From: Sandaracinobacteroides sp041909755 | GTDB taxonomy: Bacteria; Pseudomonadota; Alphaproteobacteria; Sphingomonadales; Sphingomonadaceae | NCBI RefSeq assembly: GCF_041909755.1 | Contig: NZ_JAYRCW010000036.1 | Coordinates: forward strand, 1-24,193 | Length of the DNA: 24,193 bases | Direction: 5' to 3' | Shown: positions 1-7,558 of the stretch, piece by piece | Layout: every line of letters begins with the position of its first letter | Numbering within the stretch: position 1 is the stretch's first letter | Notes under the pieces: generated by a model | What the model saw: only the letters and a program-made list of their open reading frames with translations | What the model was told of the DNA's origin: nothing | Database searches by the model: none | Translations under genes and position numbers: made by a program

Positions 1-651
1 ATCCGGGCAGCCCATGCCGTTGCGCCCGATGGGGCGACGGATGATGCTGAGGTGCTGCGCGCGGCGGGCCATGCCGTGCGCATCGTGCCGGGCGACGAAA
101 AGGCGATGAAGGTGACCTTGCCACAGGATTTCGAAACCGCGGAACGGATGCTGGACTGGGTGACGCTGACCGGCTCCGGCTATGATGTGCATCGCTTCGG
201 CCCGGGCGATCATGTGTGGATGTGCGGCATCGCCGTTCCCCATTCGCACGGCCTGATCGGGCACAGCGACGCGGATGTCGGCCTGCACGCGCTGACCGAC
301 GCCATCCTGGGCGCGCTGGGCGACGGCGATATCGGCACCCACTTCCCGCCATCCGATCCGCAATGGAAGGGCGCGAGTTCGGACCGGTTCCTGGCCCATG
401 CGGCTTCGCTTGTGGCAAACGCCGGCGGCCGCATCCTGCATTGCGACGTCACGATCATCTGCGAAGCCCCCAAGGTGGGGCCGCACCGGCCCGCCATGAC
501 GGCGCGCATCGCGGACATCCTGCAAACCCACGCCCCGCGCATCAGCGTGAAGGCGACAACGACGGAAGGCCTGGGCTTCACCGGGCGCCGCGAAGGCATT
601 GCCGCGCAGGCGCTCGCCACGATCCGCCTGCCCGGCTGGAGCATGAAATGA
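1..651 (+). CDS. ispDF: IspDF bifunctional enzyme, 3' part (5' end outside window)
   Basis: This is the C-terminal end of IspD (2-C-methyl-D-erythritol 4-phosphate cytidylyltransferase) fused to a complete IspF (2-C-methyl-D-erythritol 2,4-cyclodiphosphate synthase). Both are cytosolic enzymes of the MEP isoprenoid pathway. The frame is open from base 1. The segment with DDAEVLRAAG and VPGDEKAMKVT is typical of the IspD C-terminus. It runs without a stop into IspF, which begins around GSGYDVHRF (base 172), with the metal-binding D and H of that motif. The HSDADVGLHALTDAILGALG and ATTTEGLGFTGR blocks are also IspF signatures. The fused arrangement is well known in alphaproteobacteria. The true start lies upstream of the window. 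An ATG inside the frame at 52 is only an internal methionine. The stop overlaps the next gene's start (ATGA, 648-651), which suggests translational coupling. Confidence 0.95.
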   Translation: MRAAHAVAPDGATDDAEVLRAAGHAVRIVPGDEKAMKVTLPQDFETAERMLDWVTLTGSGYDVHRFGPGDHVWMCGIAVPHSHGLIGHSDADVGLHALTDAILGALGDGDIGTHFPPSDPQWKGASSDRFLAHAASLVANAGGRILHCDVTIICEAPKVGPHRPAMTARIADILQTHAPRISVKATTTEGLGFTGRREGIAAQALATIRLPGWSMK

Positions 652-1142
652 GCATTGACAAAGAACTTGTTGAACTTGCGCAAAAAGTGATTGACGAAAA
701 TCGCACCGCCGGCCGCAAGTTGGCGACGGCAGAAAGCTGCACGGGCGGCCTGGTCGCAGCTGCGCTGACCGAAATTGCGGGCGCGTCCGACGTGGTCGAC
801 CGCGCCTTCGTCACCTATTCCAACGAAGCCAAGACAGAGATGCTGGGCGTATCAGACGACATCCTCAGCACGTTGGGCGCCGTTTCGGAGGCGACCGCCT
901 GGGCCATGGCGCAGGGCGCGCTGGCGAAAAGCCACGCCGATGTGGCCGTCGCCATTTCCGGCATCGCCGGGCCGGGCGGCGGATCCGAAAAGAAACCCGT
1001 CGGCACCGTGGTGTTCGCCCGCGCCATCCGGGATCAGACACAGGGCCCCGTCATCGCGGACACCCACCATTTCGGGGATCTGGGCCGGGCAGAGATCCGG
1101 CGTCAGGCCGCGCTGGTGGCGCTGAGGCTTCTGCTGCCATAG
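648..1142 (+). CDS. CinA C-terminal domain protein, nicotinamide-nucleotide amidohydrolase type
   Basis: A 164-residue stand-alone CinA C-terminal domain (PncC family). Family members deamidate nicotinamide mononucleotide to nicotinate mononucleotide in NAD salvage. The N-terminal molybdopterin-binding-like half of full-length CinA is absent, as is usual for this short family. Visible signatures are AESCTGG (catalytic serine about residue 30), TYSNEAKTEMLGV, and AISGIAGPGGGSEKKPVGTV near residues 102-121. The start is the ATG at 648, which overlaps the ispDF stop by four bases. A longer open frame upstream in the same phase lies entirely inside ispDF and is a shadow. The last 40 bases overlap the 3' end of the convergent ratA-like gene. 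The family is clear. The amidohydrolase activity is inferred from the family. Confidence 0.9.
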   Translation: MSIDKELVELAQKVIDENRTAGRKLATAESCTGGLVAAALTEIAGASDVVDRAFVTYSNEAKTEMLGVSDDILSTLGAVSEATAWAMAQGALAKSHADVAVAISGIAGPGGGSEKKPVGTVVFARAIRDQTQGPVIADTHHFGDLGRAEIRRQAALVALRLLLP

Positions 1143-1573
1143 AGTTTCGCGGCGCGGGCTTCGAAACTGGCCACCATCCGCTTGAAGGCTTCGTGGAAGA
1201 AAGCCCCCGCAAGCCGTTCGAATATCTTTGATCTGAACTCGAAATCGACGCTGAATTCCAGCCGCGTCGCGCCATCCGGCGCTGCGTGGAAACGCCAGTC
1301 GTTGTGCAGATGCTTCAACGGGCCGGACACATAGTCCACATCGATATGGTGCGGCCGGTCCAGCCGGACCCGGCTGGTGAAGGTTTCCCGCAGGCTCTTG
1401 AAGCCGACGGACATGTCCCACACGGTCAGCTCGTCCCCCTGCTGGCGGGGGCGAACGGCCACCACCCAGGGCAGGAATTCGGGGTAGCGCTTCACATCCG
1501 CCACCAGTTCGAACATTTCCTGCGGCGACCAGGGCAGGACGCGTGTTTCGCTATGCCGTGGCAACTGCCCCAT
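1103..1573 (-). CDS. ratA: RatA/Coq10-like START-domain protein
   Basis: A protein of about 156 residues in the polyketide cyclase/START superfamily, of the Coq10/RatA type. Family proteins bind ubiquinone-like lipids and assist respiratory-chain quinone function. The name RatA comes from a reported ribosome-association toxin in E. coli, but the quinone role is the safer reading. Visible signatures are HSETRVLPWSPQEMFELVAD, YPEFLPW, and a C-terminal FHEAFKRMVASFEARA helix. The start is uncertain. ATG at 1573 and ATG at 1585 are both possible and differ by four residues, and neither has an ideal ribosome-binding site. Longer N-terminal extensions are antisense or shadow sequence inside lipA. 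It overlaps the end of lipA by about 23 bases, so lipA and ratA are probably cotranscribed. It also overlaps the convergent CinA-domain gene by 40 bases at its 3' end. Confidence 0.85.
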   Translation of the reverse strand: MGQLPRHSETRVLPWSPQEMFELVADVKRYPEFLPWVVAVRPRQQGDELTVWDMSVGFKSLRETFTSRVRLDRPHHIDVDYVSGPLKHLHNDWRFHAAPDGATRLEFSVDFEFRSKIFERLAGAFFHEAFKRMVASFEARAAKLYGSRSLSATSAA

Positions 1574-2480
1574 CCTTCGCGGCATGCTTCGCCCGGCGCG
1601 CGGCCTGAAGCTTCGCGAAATCGTCCCCGGCATGATAGCTGGATCGCGTGAGCGGGCTTGCGGCGACCAGAAGGAAGCCCTTCGCGCGGCCGATCGCGGC
1701 ATAGCTGGCGAACGCTTTCGGTTCCACGAACTCGGTCACCTTCGCATGGCGCGGCGTCGGCTGAAGATACTGGCCGATGGTCAGGAAATCGATGTCGGCC
1801 GTGCGCATGTCGTCCATCACCTGGTGCAGCTCCATCCGCTCTTCCCCCAGGCCCACCATCAGGCCTGATTTGGTGAAGATCGTCGGGTCCAGCTTCTTCA
1901 CCTGCTCCAGCAGGCGCAGCGAGTGATAATAGCGCGCCCCCGGCCGGATCGTCGGGTAAAGCCTTGGAACCGTTTCCAGATTATGATTGTACACATCGGG
2001 CCGGGCATCGACGATGCGGGCCACCGCTTCGGACGCCTTGTTGCGGAAATCGGGCGTCAGGATCTCGATGGTGGTGCCGGGCGAGCGCTTGCGCAGCTCC
2101 TCGATCACCCGCACGAACTGCGTCGCTCCGCCGTCGGCAAGGTCATCCCGGTCGACCGAGGTGATGACGATATGCTTCAGCCCCATCTCGCCGCAGGCTT
2201 CCGCCACATGCACCGGTTCCAGCGGGTCCACCTTGTTCGGCATCCCCGTCTTCACGTTGCAGAAGGCGCAGGCGCGGGTGCAGGTGTCGCCCAGGATCAT
2301 CACGGTCGCATGCTTCTGCTGCCAGCACTCGCCCAGGTTCGGGCAGGCGGCTTCCTCGCAAACCGTGTTCAGGTTCAGTCGCCGCATCAGTTGACGCGTT
2401 TCGGCAATGGCGGCGGACGTCGGCGCGCGCACGCGCAGCCAATCGGGCTTGCGCACGCGAACGGGGGCAGTGTCAGTCAT
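1551..2480 (-). CDS. lipA: Lipoyl synthase
   Basis: A 309-residue radical-SAM enzyme that inserts two sulfurs into protein-bound octanoate to make lipoate, the cofactor of 2-oxoacid dehydrogenases and the glycine cleavage system. Two [4Fe-4S] motifs are intact. The auxiliary cluster CX4CX5C is at C41/C46/C52 (CEEAACPNLGEC). The radical-SAM cluster CX3CX2C is at C67/C71/C74 (CTRACAFC). The C-terminal RSSYHA motif supplies the serine ligand of the auxiliary cluster. Other signatures are TSVDRDDLADGGA, NHNLETVPRLYPTIRPGA and LTIGQYLQPTPRH. The ATG at 2480 gives the standard family length. The frame is open further upstream, but that part has no LipA similarity and runs antisense into the nitroreductase. 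The 3' end overlaps the ratA-like gene, which follows lipA in many proteobacteria. Confidence 0.97.
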   Translation of the reverse strand: MTDTAPVRVRKPDWLRVRAPTSAAIAETRQLMRRLNLNTVCEEAACPNLGECWQQKHATVMILGDTCTRACAFCNVKTGMPNKVDPLEPVHVAEACGEMGLKHIVITSVDRDDLADGGATQFVRVIEELRKRSPGTTIEILTPDFRNKASEAVARIVDARPDVYNHNLETVPRLYPTIRPGARYYHSLRLLEQVKKLDPTIFTKSGLMVGLGEERMELHQVMDDMRTADIDFLTIGQYLQPTPRHAKVTEFVEPKAFASYAAIGRAKGFLLVAASPLTRSSYHAGDDFAKLQAARRAKHAAKDGAVATA

Positions 2481-2563
2481 GCGGCCGACATAGGCGTTCG
2501 GCGTCCGGGGGGCAATTGCGACGCTGCCGCCGCACCGGTCTGGCAGCCATGCGGCCCCGCGCC

Positions 2564-3247
2564 TCAGATCCCGTGGAAGGTCGCAAACGCCTCCAGCGGC
2601 GCCCGGCGCGACTGGAACTGGTTCGCCTTGTCCCCCTCGTCGGCATAGCCGATGGACATGCCGCAGAACAGCATCCGGTCCTCGGGCAGGCTCAGGAAAT
2701 TGCCGATCGTCTGCGGATAGATGGCGAAACATTCCTGCGCGCAGCTGTCCAGCCCCTCCTCGCGCAGCAGCAGCATCAGCGTCTGCAGATACATGCCCAT
2801 GTCCGACCATTGCGGCGGCCCCATGGTGCGCGCGACAGAGCAGAACAGCGCGACCGGCGCGCCGAAGAACTGGAAGTTCCGCGCGAACCACATCAGCCGC
2901 GCCATCCGGTCCTCGCGCGGGATGCCCAGCGCGCCATAGAGATCCTCGCCCACCTGGAAGCGATAATCCTTGTAGGGGCTGTTCAGAACCTCGGGATAGA
3001 TATGATATTCGGTCGGCTCGCCCTTGGGCGATTCCGGCACCCGCTTCGCCATGATGGCCTTCAGCTCGTCCAGCTTGGGGCCCGCCACAACATCGATGTG
3101 CCAGGGCTGGAGGTTGCCGCCCGAAGGTGCCCTCGCCGCCTTTTCCACCACCCGGCGGATCACCGCGGGATCGACCGGGGTGAAAAGGAAACCGCGCACG
3201 GAACGGCGGCTGGCGACGGCGTCAGAGACGGACTTTGCGGCGGTCAT
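2564..3247 (-). CDS. Nitroreductase-family FMN oxidoreductase
   Basis: A protein of about 227 residues in the FMN-dependent nitroreductase superfamily, which carries out NAD(P)H-dependent two-electron reduction of nitroaromatics, quinones or other electron-poor substrates. The N-terminal RRSVRGF arginines and APSGGNLQPWH are the FMN-binding signatures. MGMYLQTLMLLLREEGL and a C-terminal MSIGYAD are also typical of the family. The start at 3247 is preferred because GGGGA lies eight bases upstream. The in-frame ATG at 3262 has no visible ribosome-binding site and would add five residues. The gene is divergent from pgsA with only about 50 bases between starts. An 83-bp gap separates it from lipA downstream. 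The physiological substrate cannot be read from sequence. Confidence 0.9.
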   Translation of the reverse strand: MTAAKSVSDAVASRRSVRGFLFTPVDPAVIRRVVEKAARAPSGGNLQPWHIDVVAGPKLDELKAIMAKRVPESPKGEPTEYHIYPEVLNSPYKDYRFQVGEDLYGALGIPREDRMARLMWFARNFQFFGAPVALFCSVARTMGPPQWSDMGMYLQTLMLLLREEGLDSCAQECFAIYPQTIGNFLSLPEDRMLFCGMSIGYADEGDKANQFQSRRAPLEAFATFHGI

Positions 3248-3299
3248 CCTGAAATTCCCCATGGTTGTTCGCGCCGCCCGGATTGCCTAAGGGTGGGCC

Positions 3300-3869
3300 A
3301 TGCTGTCCAGCCTCCCCAATCTGCTGACTCTCAGCCGGATTCTCGCGGTTCCGCTGTTCGTGATCCTGATGTGGAACGCCGGATGGGCGGGCTATACGGC
3401 CGCTTTCATCCTCTACTGCGTGGCCAGCATCACCGACTATATCGATGGCTATCTGGCCCGCGCGCAGGCCACGGTTTCAAAGCTGGGCGTGTTCCTCGAT
3501 CCCGTGGCGGACAAGATCATGGTCGTCGCCGTGATCGTGATGCTGATCCACAATGATCATATCGCGGGCTGGCACGTGATTCCGGCGCTGGTGATCATCC
3601 TGCGCGAAATCACCGTTTCGGGCCTGCGCGAATTCCTGGCGACGGCGCGCGTCAGCCTGCCGGTCAGCCAGCTCGCCAAGTGGAAGACGACGTTCCAGAT
3701 GGTGTCGCTGGGCGCGCTGATCCTGGCGCCCGCCAGCGCGCACTGGTGGCCCGCCCTCCCATCCCAGCCCGTCGGGCTTGTCACGCTGTGGCTCGCAGGC
3801 GCGCTCACCATGATCACCGGCTGGGATTATCTGCGCGTCGGGCTGAAGCACATGACAGACGAAGCATGA
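3300..3869 (+). CDS. pgsA: CDP-diacylglycerol--glycerol-3-phosphate 3-phosphatidyltransferase
   Basis: A 189-residue integral membrane CDP-alcohol phosphatidyltransferase that makes phosphatidylglycerophosphate, the committed step to phosphatidylglycerol and cardiolipin. The CDP-alcohol phosphotransferase motif DGx2ARx8Gx3Dx3D is complete around residues 50-72. It begins DGYLAR and ends GVFLDPVAD, with all metal-binding aspartates present. Several hydrophobic segments are visible, near residues 8-30, 35-45, 78-100 and 130-180. The N-terminal SLPNLLTLSRI is characteristic of PgsA. It is first in a three-gene run, and its stop overlaps the moaD start as ATGA (3866-3869). This operon combination recurs in sphingomonads from general knowledge. 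No functional link between the lipid and molybdopterin genes is obvious. Confidence 0.93.
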   Translation: MLSSLPNLLTLSRILAVPLFVILMWNAGWAGYTAAFILYCVASITDYIDGYLARAQATVSKLGVFLDPVADKIMVVAVIVMLIHNDHIAGWHVIPALVIILREITVSGLREFLATARVSLPVSQLAKWKTTFQMVSLGALILAPASAHWWPALPSQPVGLVTLWLAGALTMITGWDYLRVGLKHMTDEA

Positions 3870-4120
3870 CTGTCCGCCTCCTGTATTTTGCCTGGGTGCG
3901 GGAACGGATCGGGCTGCAATCGGAGGCGTTGGCGCTGCCGGCGCCGATGCCCATCGCCGAACTGCTGGACCTGCTGAAAGGCCGCAGCGCCGGCCATGAT
4001 CTCGCCCTTGCCGACCCGTCGCGCCTCAGGTTCGCGCTGAACCAGCTGCATGTCGGCCGGGATGCGATCGTGAACCCCGGCGACGAGGTGGCGATCTTCC
4101 CCCCGGTGACCGGCGGATGA
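3866..4120 (+). CDS. moaD: Molybdopterin synthase sulfur-carrier subunit MoaD
   Basis: An 84-residue ubiquitin-fold sulfur carrier that, with MoaE, converts cyclic pyranopterin monophosphate to molybdopterin. It begins MTVRLLYFAWVRERIG and ends in the required C-terminal Gly-Gly (PPVTGG), which is adenylated and thiocarboxylated. NPGDEVAIFPPVTGG is the family signature. The start is the ATG at 3866, overlapping the pgsA stop. A longer in-phase frame upstream lies within pgsA and is a shadow. The stop overlaps the moaE start by ATGA (4117-4120), as expected for subunits made in near-equal amounts. Confidence 0.94.
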   Translation: MTVRLLYFAWVRERIGLQSEALALPAPMPIAELLDLLKGRSAGHDLALADPSRLRFALNQLHVGRDAIVNPGDEVAIFPPVTGG

Positions 4121-4542
4121 GCCTGTTCGAAGCCCGCGTTCAGGCGCAGGCCTTCGATCTCGCCGCCGAACAGGCCCGCCTGTCGGCGCTGGGGCCGGAG
4201 GTGGGTGCCATCGTCAGCTTCACCGGCCAGGCGCGCGGCGAGCCGCTGGAACTGGAACATTATCCCGGTATGGCCGAGCGCGAGTTGCAGGCGCTGCTGG
4301 ACGGCGCGCGCGGGCGCTGGCCGCTGCTGGGCGCAATCATCGTCCACCGCCACGGCCGGCTGGAGGTGGGCGCGCCGATCGTGCTGGTGCTGGCCGCCAG
4401 CAGACACCGCCGCGCCGCATTCGAAGCGGCCGACTTTCTGATGGACTGGCTGAAAACGCGCGCACCCTTCTGGAAGAAGGAGGCGGGCGGCTGGGTCAGC
4501 GCGCGCGACAGCGACGAGGACGCCGCCGCGCGCTGGCGCTGA
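4117..4542 (+). CDS. moaE: Molybdopterin synthase catalytic subunit MoaE
   Basis: A 141-residue catalytic subunit of molybdopterin synthase. It binds the MoaD C-terminal tail and transfers sulfur to precursor Z. Visible conserved blocks are GAIVSFTGQAR, LELEHYPGMAE, IIVHRHGRLEVG and the lysine-rich DWLKTRAPFWKKE, which carries the catalytic lysines. The usual second residue of the GxVR motif is replaced (GQAR), a minor variation. Translation is coupled to moaD by ATGA. The stop lies only four bases from the stop of the convergent oxidoreductase, so there is no room for a dedicated terminator between them. Confidence 0.94.
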   Translation: MSLFEARVQAQAFDLAAEQARLSALGPEVGAIVSFTGQARGEPLELEHYPGMAERELQALLDGARGRWPLLGAIIVHRHGRLEVGAPIVLVLAASRHRRAAFEAADFLMDWLKTRAPFWKKEAGGWVSARDSDEDAAARWR

Positions 4543-4546
4543 CCCG

Positions 4547-5521
4547 TCAGGCGGTCAGGATCACCTTGCCCTTGGCCTTGCGGTCCATCAGCAGCCGGAT
4601 CGCCTCTGCCCCCCGATCCAGCGGCAGATGGGCAGAGACATGGGGCTTCAGTTTCCCTTGCGCAAACCATTGCAGCAGCTCGGCCATGTTCGCCTCATGC
4701 AGCTTCGGCTCATGCGCGGTGAAGGCGCCCCAGAACACGCCCACGATGGACGCGCCCTTGATCAGCGGCAGGTTCAGCGGCAGCTTCGGGATCTCCCCGG
4801 CGGCGAACCCCACCACAAGATAGCGGCCGTTCCAGGCGATGGAACGGAACGCCGGTTCGGCATATTTGTCGCCCACGGGATCATAGATCACGTCCACGCC
4901 CCGGCCGCCGGTCAGTTCCTTCACCCGATCCTTCAGGTCCTCGGTCGAATAGTTGATCGTCTCGTCCGCGCCATATTCGCGGGTCAGCGCCAGCTTCTCG
5001 TCTGACGAGGCGGCGGCGATCACCTTCGCGCCCATCACCTTGCCCAGCTCGACTGCGGCAAGGCCCACGCCCCCGGCCGCCCCCAGCACCAGCAGCGTTT
5101 CCCCCGGCTGCAGCCGCGCGCGCTGCTTCAGGGCGTGGTGGGATGTGCCATATGTCATGGTGAAGCCGGCGGCCACGTCGAAGGGCATGTCGCCCATGAT
5201 GGGGATCACCTGCCGTTCGTTCGCGGTGAACTTCTCGCGGAAGGCGCCGTTGCCGATCATGGCGATCACCTTGTCGCCCACCTTGAAGCGGGTGACGCCC
5301 TCGCCCACGGCATCCACCACGCCGGCGGCCTCGCCGCCAGGGCTGAACGGCAGCGGCGGCTTGAACTGATAGAGGTTCTGGATGATCAGCACGTCCGGGA
5401 AGTTCACCCCGGCCGCCTTCATCGCAATCCGCACTTCGCCCTTGCCGGGCACTGGCTCGGGGATATCCTGCACCACCAGTTTCTCCGGCGGTCCATGCTC
5501 CACACAAAGCAGCGCTTTCAT
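4547..5521 (-). CDS. NADPH:quinone oxidoreductase family protein (zinc-less MDR)
   Basis: A 324-residue medium-chain dehydrogenase/reductase of the quinone oxidoreductase type. It has an N-terminal GroES-like fold (for example AGVNFPDVLI and PFSPGGEAAGVV) and a Rossmann domain with VLGAAGGVGLAAVELGKVMGA for NAD(P)H binding. The structural-zinc cysteine cluster of alcohol dehydrogenases is absent. The start at 5521 (MKALLCVEHGPPEKL) is fixed by a strong Shine-Dalgarno stretch, GGGAGAAG, five to seven bases upstream. A 25-residue longer reading in the same frame crosses the intergenic region and lacks similarity to the family. It is divergent from panE, with 56 bases between starts. The exact substrate is unknown; quinones or enones are typical of the family. 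Confidence 0.9.
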   Translation of the reverse strand: MKALLCVEHGPPEKLVVQDIPEPVPGKGEVRIAMKAAGVNFPDVLIIQNLYQFKPPLPFSPGGEAAGVVDAVGEGVTRFKVGDKVIAMIGNGAFREKFTANERQVIPIMGDMPFDVAAGFTMTYGTSHHALKQRARLQPGETLLVLGAAGGVGLAAVELGKVMGAKVIAAASSDEKLALTREYGADETINYSTEDLKDRVKELTGGRGVDVIYDPVGDKYAEPAFRSIAWNGRYLVVGFAAGEIPKLPLNLPLIKGASIVGVFWGAFTAHEPKLHEANMAELLQWFAQGKLKPHVSAHLPLDRGAEAIRLLMDRKAKGKVILTA

Positions 5522-5524
5522 CAG

Positions 5525-5534
5525 CTTCTCCCTC
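5525..5534 (-). promoter_or_regulatory. Ribosome-binding site that sets the start of the quinone oxidoreductase
   Basis: On the minus strand the bases before the ATG at 5521 read GAGGGAGAAG followed by CTG. This purine-rich Shine-Dalgarno match supports MKALL as the start over the longer in-frame methionine near 5596. Confidence 0.6.
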
Positions 5535-5577
5535 GCTCCAATGGCGGGCAGATAGGCATGAGACCGGTGGAGAGGCA

Positions 5578-6600
5578 ATGGTGAGCGGACGCCCAAAAAT
5601 CGCAGTATTCGGGGCCGGAATGATCGGCATCTACGTGGGCGGGCTGCTCGCGCGGGATGCCGACGTGACGCTGATCGGGCGGCCGTCCATGCTGGATGCG
5701 CTGAAAGGCGGCCTCAGGCTGACAGACGTGGACGAGCTGGACGTGACCGTCTCCAGCTTCACCGCCGCCACGGATCCGGCGGCACTTGCAGGCGCAGACC
5801 TTGTCCTCGTCACCGTGAAGAGCATGCAGACGGCCGACGCCGCGGCGGCGATCGCTGCCCATGCGCCGCCGGGCGCGCCGGTGATCAGCTTCCAGAACGG
5901 CGTGTCCAATACCGACCTGCTGCGGGAGCGGCTGCCGGGCCGCCCCGTGCTGGCCGGAATGGTCCCCTTCAACGTCGCCCAGCGCGGCCCCGCCCATTTC
6001 CATCGCGGCACGGGTGGCGGGCTGGTGGTGGAGGACAGCCCTGCGCTCGCGCCGTTCGAAGCCCTGCTGAACCGCTCCTTCGAGCTGAAGAAGAGTTCGA
6101 ATATTACTGGAATTCAATGGGGCAAGCTGCTTGTAAACCTGAATAATGCTATCAATGCGTTGTCCGGGGTCAGCCTGGCGGAGGAGTTTCGCCAGCGCGA
6201 TTACCGCCGATCCTGGGCGTTGGCCATGGCGGAGGGGTTGAAGCTGCTGAAGGCGGCCCGGATCGAGCCGGTCGATGCGGTTGCCATGCCGCTGAAGCTG
6301 ATGCCGCAGATCATGAGCCTGCCCGACGCCATCTATGGCTATGTGATGGCGGCAGGCGGCGGCGCGAAGGTGCGCGTCGATCCCCATGCGCGTTCCTCCA
6401 TGGCGGACGATCTGGTTCGCGGCCGTCCGACGGAGGTGGATTATCTGCAGGGTGAACTGGTCCGGCTGGCCGCTCGTCTGGGCCGGAAGGCGCCGGTGAA
6501 TGCGCGGCTGGTGCAGCTTGTGAAGGCGGCCGAAGGCGGCGCGCCGCCGATTCCGGCGAAGGCGCTCTATGCCGATCTCAGGGCGGCTTCGCGCGGCTGA
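5578..6600 (+). CDS. panE: 2-dehydropantoate 2-reductase
   Basis: A 340-residue ketopantoate reductase family protein that reduces 2-dehydropantoate to pantoate with NADPH in pantothenate/CoA synthesis. The N-terminal Rossmann motif GAGMIG is at about residues 12-17. The catalytic lysine is K183 in WGKLLVNLNNAINAL. The conserved glutamate is E286 in TEVDYLQGE, and RSSMADDLVRGR precedes it. Length is slightly above the roughly 300 residues of E. coli PanE. The ATG at 5578 has GGAGAGG just upstream. The codons around K183 (6094-6160) are strikingly AT-rich compared with the rest of the gene. The 3' end overlaps the convergent oxyR by 34 bases. Some paralogues act on other 2-oxo acids, so the pantoate role is likely but not proven. 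Confidence 0.87.
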   Translation: MVSGRPKIAVFGAGMIGIYVGGLLARDADVTLIGRPSMLDALKGGLRLTDVDELDVTVSSFTAATDPAALAGADLVLVTVKSMQTADAAAAIAAHAPPGAPVISFQNGVSNTDLLRERLPGRPVLAGMVPFNVAQRGPAHFHRGTGGGLVVEDSPALAPFEALLNRSFELKKSSNITGIQWGKLLVNLNNAINALSGVSLAEEFRQRDYRRSWALAMAEGLKLLKAARIEPVDAVAMPLKLMPQIMSLPDAIYGYVMAAGGGAKVRVDPHARSSMADDLVRGRPTEVDYLQGELVRLAARLGRKAPVNARLVQLVKAAEGGAPPIPAKALYADLRAASRG

Positions 6601-7499
6601 CCGGCCCGCGCCTCCTTCAGCGCCTGTGCGAACAACCGGTATTCCTCCGCGCGCGGGCTGCTGGGCCGCCAGGCCAGCGCGATGGTGCGCCGGGCATCCG
6701 CGCTGGCCAGCGGCCGTGTCTGGATGCTGGTGTTGGCAAGGATGCCGGCGTCGATCGCCATCTGCGGCAACAGCGTCATACCGATGCGGTTTTCCACCAT
6801 CTGCACCAGCGTGTGCAGCGAGGTGCCCAGCACTGTCTGATCCGGGCGGAAGGTGGCGCGGCTGCATGCGGCAAGGGCATGATCCTTCAGGCAGTGCCCG
6901 TCCTCCAGCAGCAGCAGCCGGGCTTCATCGATCCCGTCGGGCGCGACCATCGGCGGCGGATTCGGAAGGTCATCCGGGTGGAAGGCAAAGCGGATCGGAT
7001 CGTCGAACAGCGGCTCGGCCTCGATCTCTCCGCAATTGTAGGGCAGCGCCAGCAGCAGGCAATCCAGCTGCCCGCGTGAGAGCGCCTCGCACGCCGGGCC
7101 GGATTGCTCCTCGCGCAGGAACAATTTCAACTCAGGCCACTGCGCGCGCAGCTTCGGCAGCAGCGAGGGCAGCAGGAACGGCGCGATTGTGGGGATCACC
7201 CCCAGCCGCAATTCGCTCGCCAGCGGCTTTCCGGCCGCGCGCGCCAGTTCCGCAATCGAATCGGCCTCTGCCAGCAGCCGCCAGGCCCGCTGCACCACCG
7301 CATCGCCCAGCGGCGTGAACCGCACCACCCGCCGGTTGCGCTCCACCAGCGTCACGCCCAGCAGGGTTTCCAGTTCCCTCAGGCCCGCCGAAAGCGTGGA
7401 CTGCGTGACATAGCAGGCCTCTGCCGCCTTGCCGAAGTGGCGGGTGCGGTGAAGCGCGACCAGATATTGCAGCTGCTTGATGGTGGGCAGGTAGATCAT
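6567..7499 (-). CDS. oxyR: OxyR, peroxide-sensing LysR-family regulator
   Basis: A 310-residue LysR-type regulator. The N-terminal winged helix (residues 1-60) contains FGKAAEACYVTQSTLSAGLR. The effector domain carries LLLLEDGHCLKDHALAAC, which matches the OxyR redox loop with C203 and C212 nine residues apart, the same spacing as C199/C208 of E. coli OxyR. Reversible disulfide formation by H2O2 would therefore be expected to switch it on. The second position MIYLPTIKQLQYLVALH matches the usual OxyR start. AGGGGG lies almost directly against the ATG. The gene is divergent from the exported cyclophilin-like gene. No catalase or alkyl hydroperoxide reductase gene is visible in the window, so its targets lie elsewhere. 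Confidence 0.93.
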   Translation of the reverse strand: MIYLPTIKQLQYLVALHRTRHFGKAAEACYVTQSTLSAGLRELETLLGVTLVERNRRVVRFTPLGDAVVQRAWRLLAEADSIAELARAAGKPLASELRLGVIPTIAPFLLPSLLPKLRAQWPELKLFLREEQSGPACEALSRGQLDCLLLALPYNCGEIEAEPLFDDPIRFAFHPDDLPNPPPMVAPDGIDEARLLLLEDGHCLKDHALAACSRATFRPDQTVLGTSLHTLVQMVENRIGMTLLPQMAIDAGILANTSIQTRPLASADARRTIALAWRPSSPRAEEYRLFAQALKEARAGQPREAALRSA

Positions 7500-7519
7500 G
7501 CCCCCTGATTAAGTGCCGC

Positions 7520-7558
7520 TATCGATTTATTCAACGGCTTGGGCGAAGGCATTCGATA
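7520..7558. promoter_or_regulatory. Possible operator: spaced inverted repeat between oxyR and the PPIase gene
   Basis: In the 103-bp divergent gap, TATCGATT (7520-7527) and ATTCGATA (7551-7558) form an imperfect inverted repeat (7 of 8 bases) with centres 31 bp apart, about three helical turns. LysR regulators often bind such spaced dyads next to their own gene. The bases do not match the classic ATAG/CTAT OxyR spacing closely, so assignment to OxyR is a guess. Confidence 0.25.

Noticed and set aside
1103..1573. RatA-like gene as part of a toxin-antitoxin system
   Set aside because: The name is historical. The protein is a single START-domain gene linked to lipA with no partner antitoxin, consistent with a Coq10-like housekeeping role.
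2523..2547. GCTGCC/GGCAGC dyad in the lipA-nitroreductase gap as a terminator
   Set aside because: Only a 6-bp stem with a 13-base loop and no T tract.
1551..2891. A 446-residue LipA with a long N-terminal extension
   Set aside because: The extra 137 codons run antisense through the nitroreductase and have no LipA features. The ATG at 2480 gives standard length and sequence.
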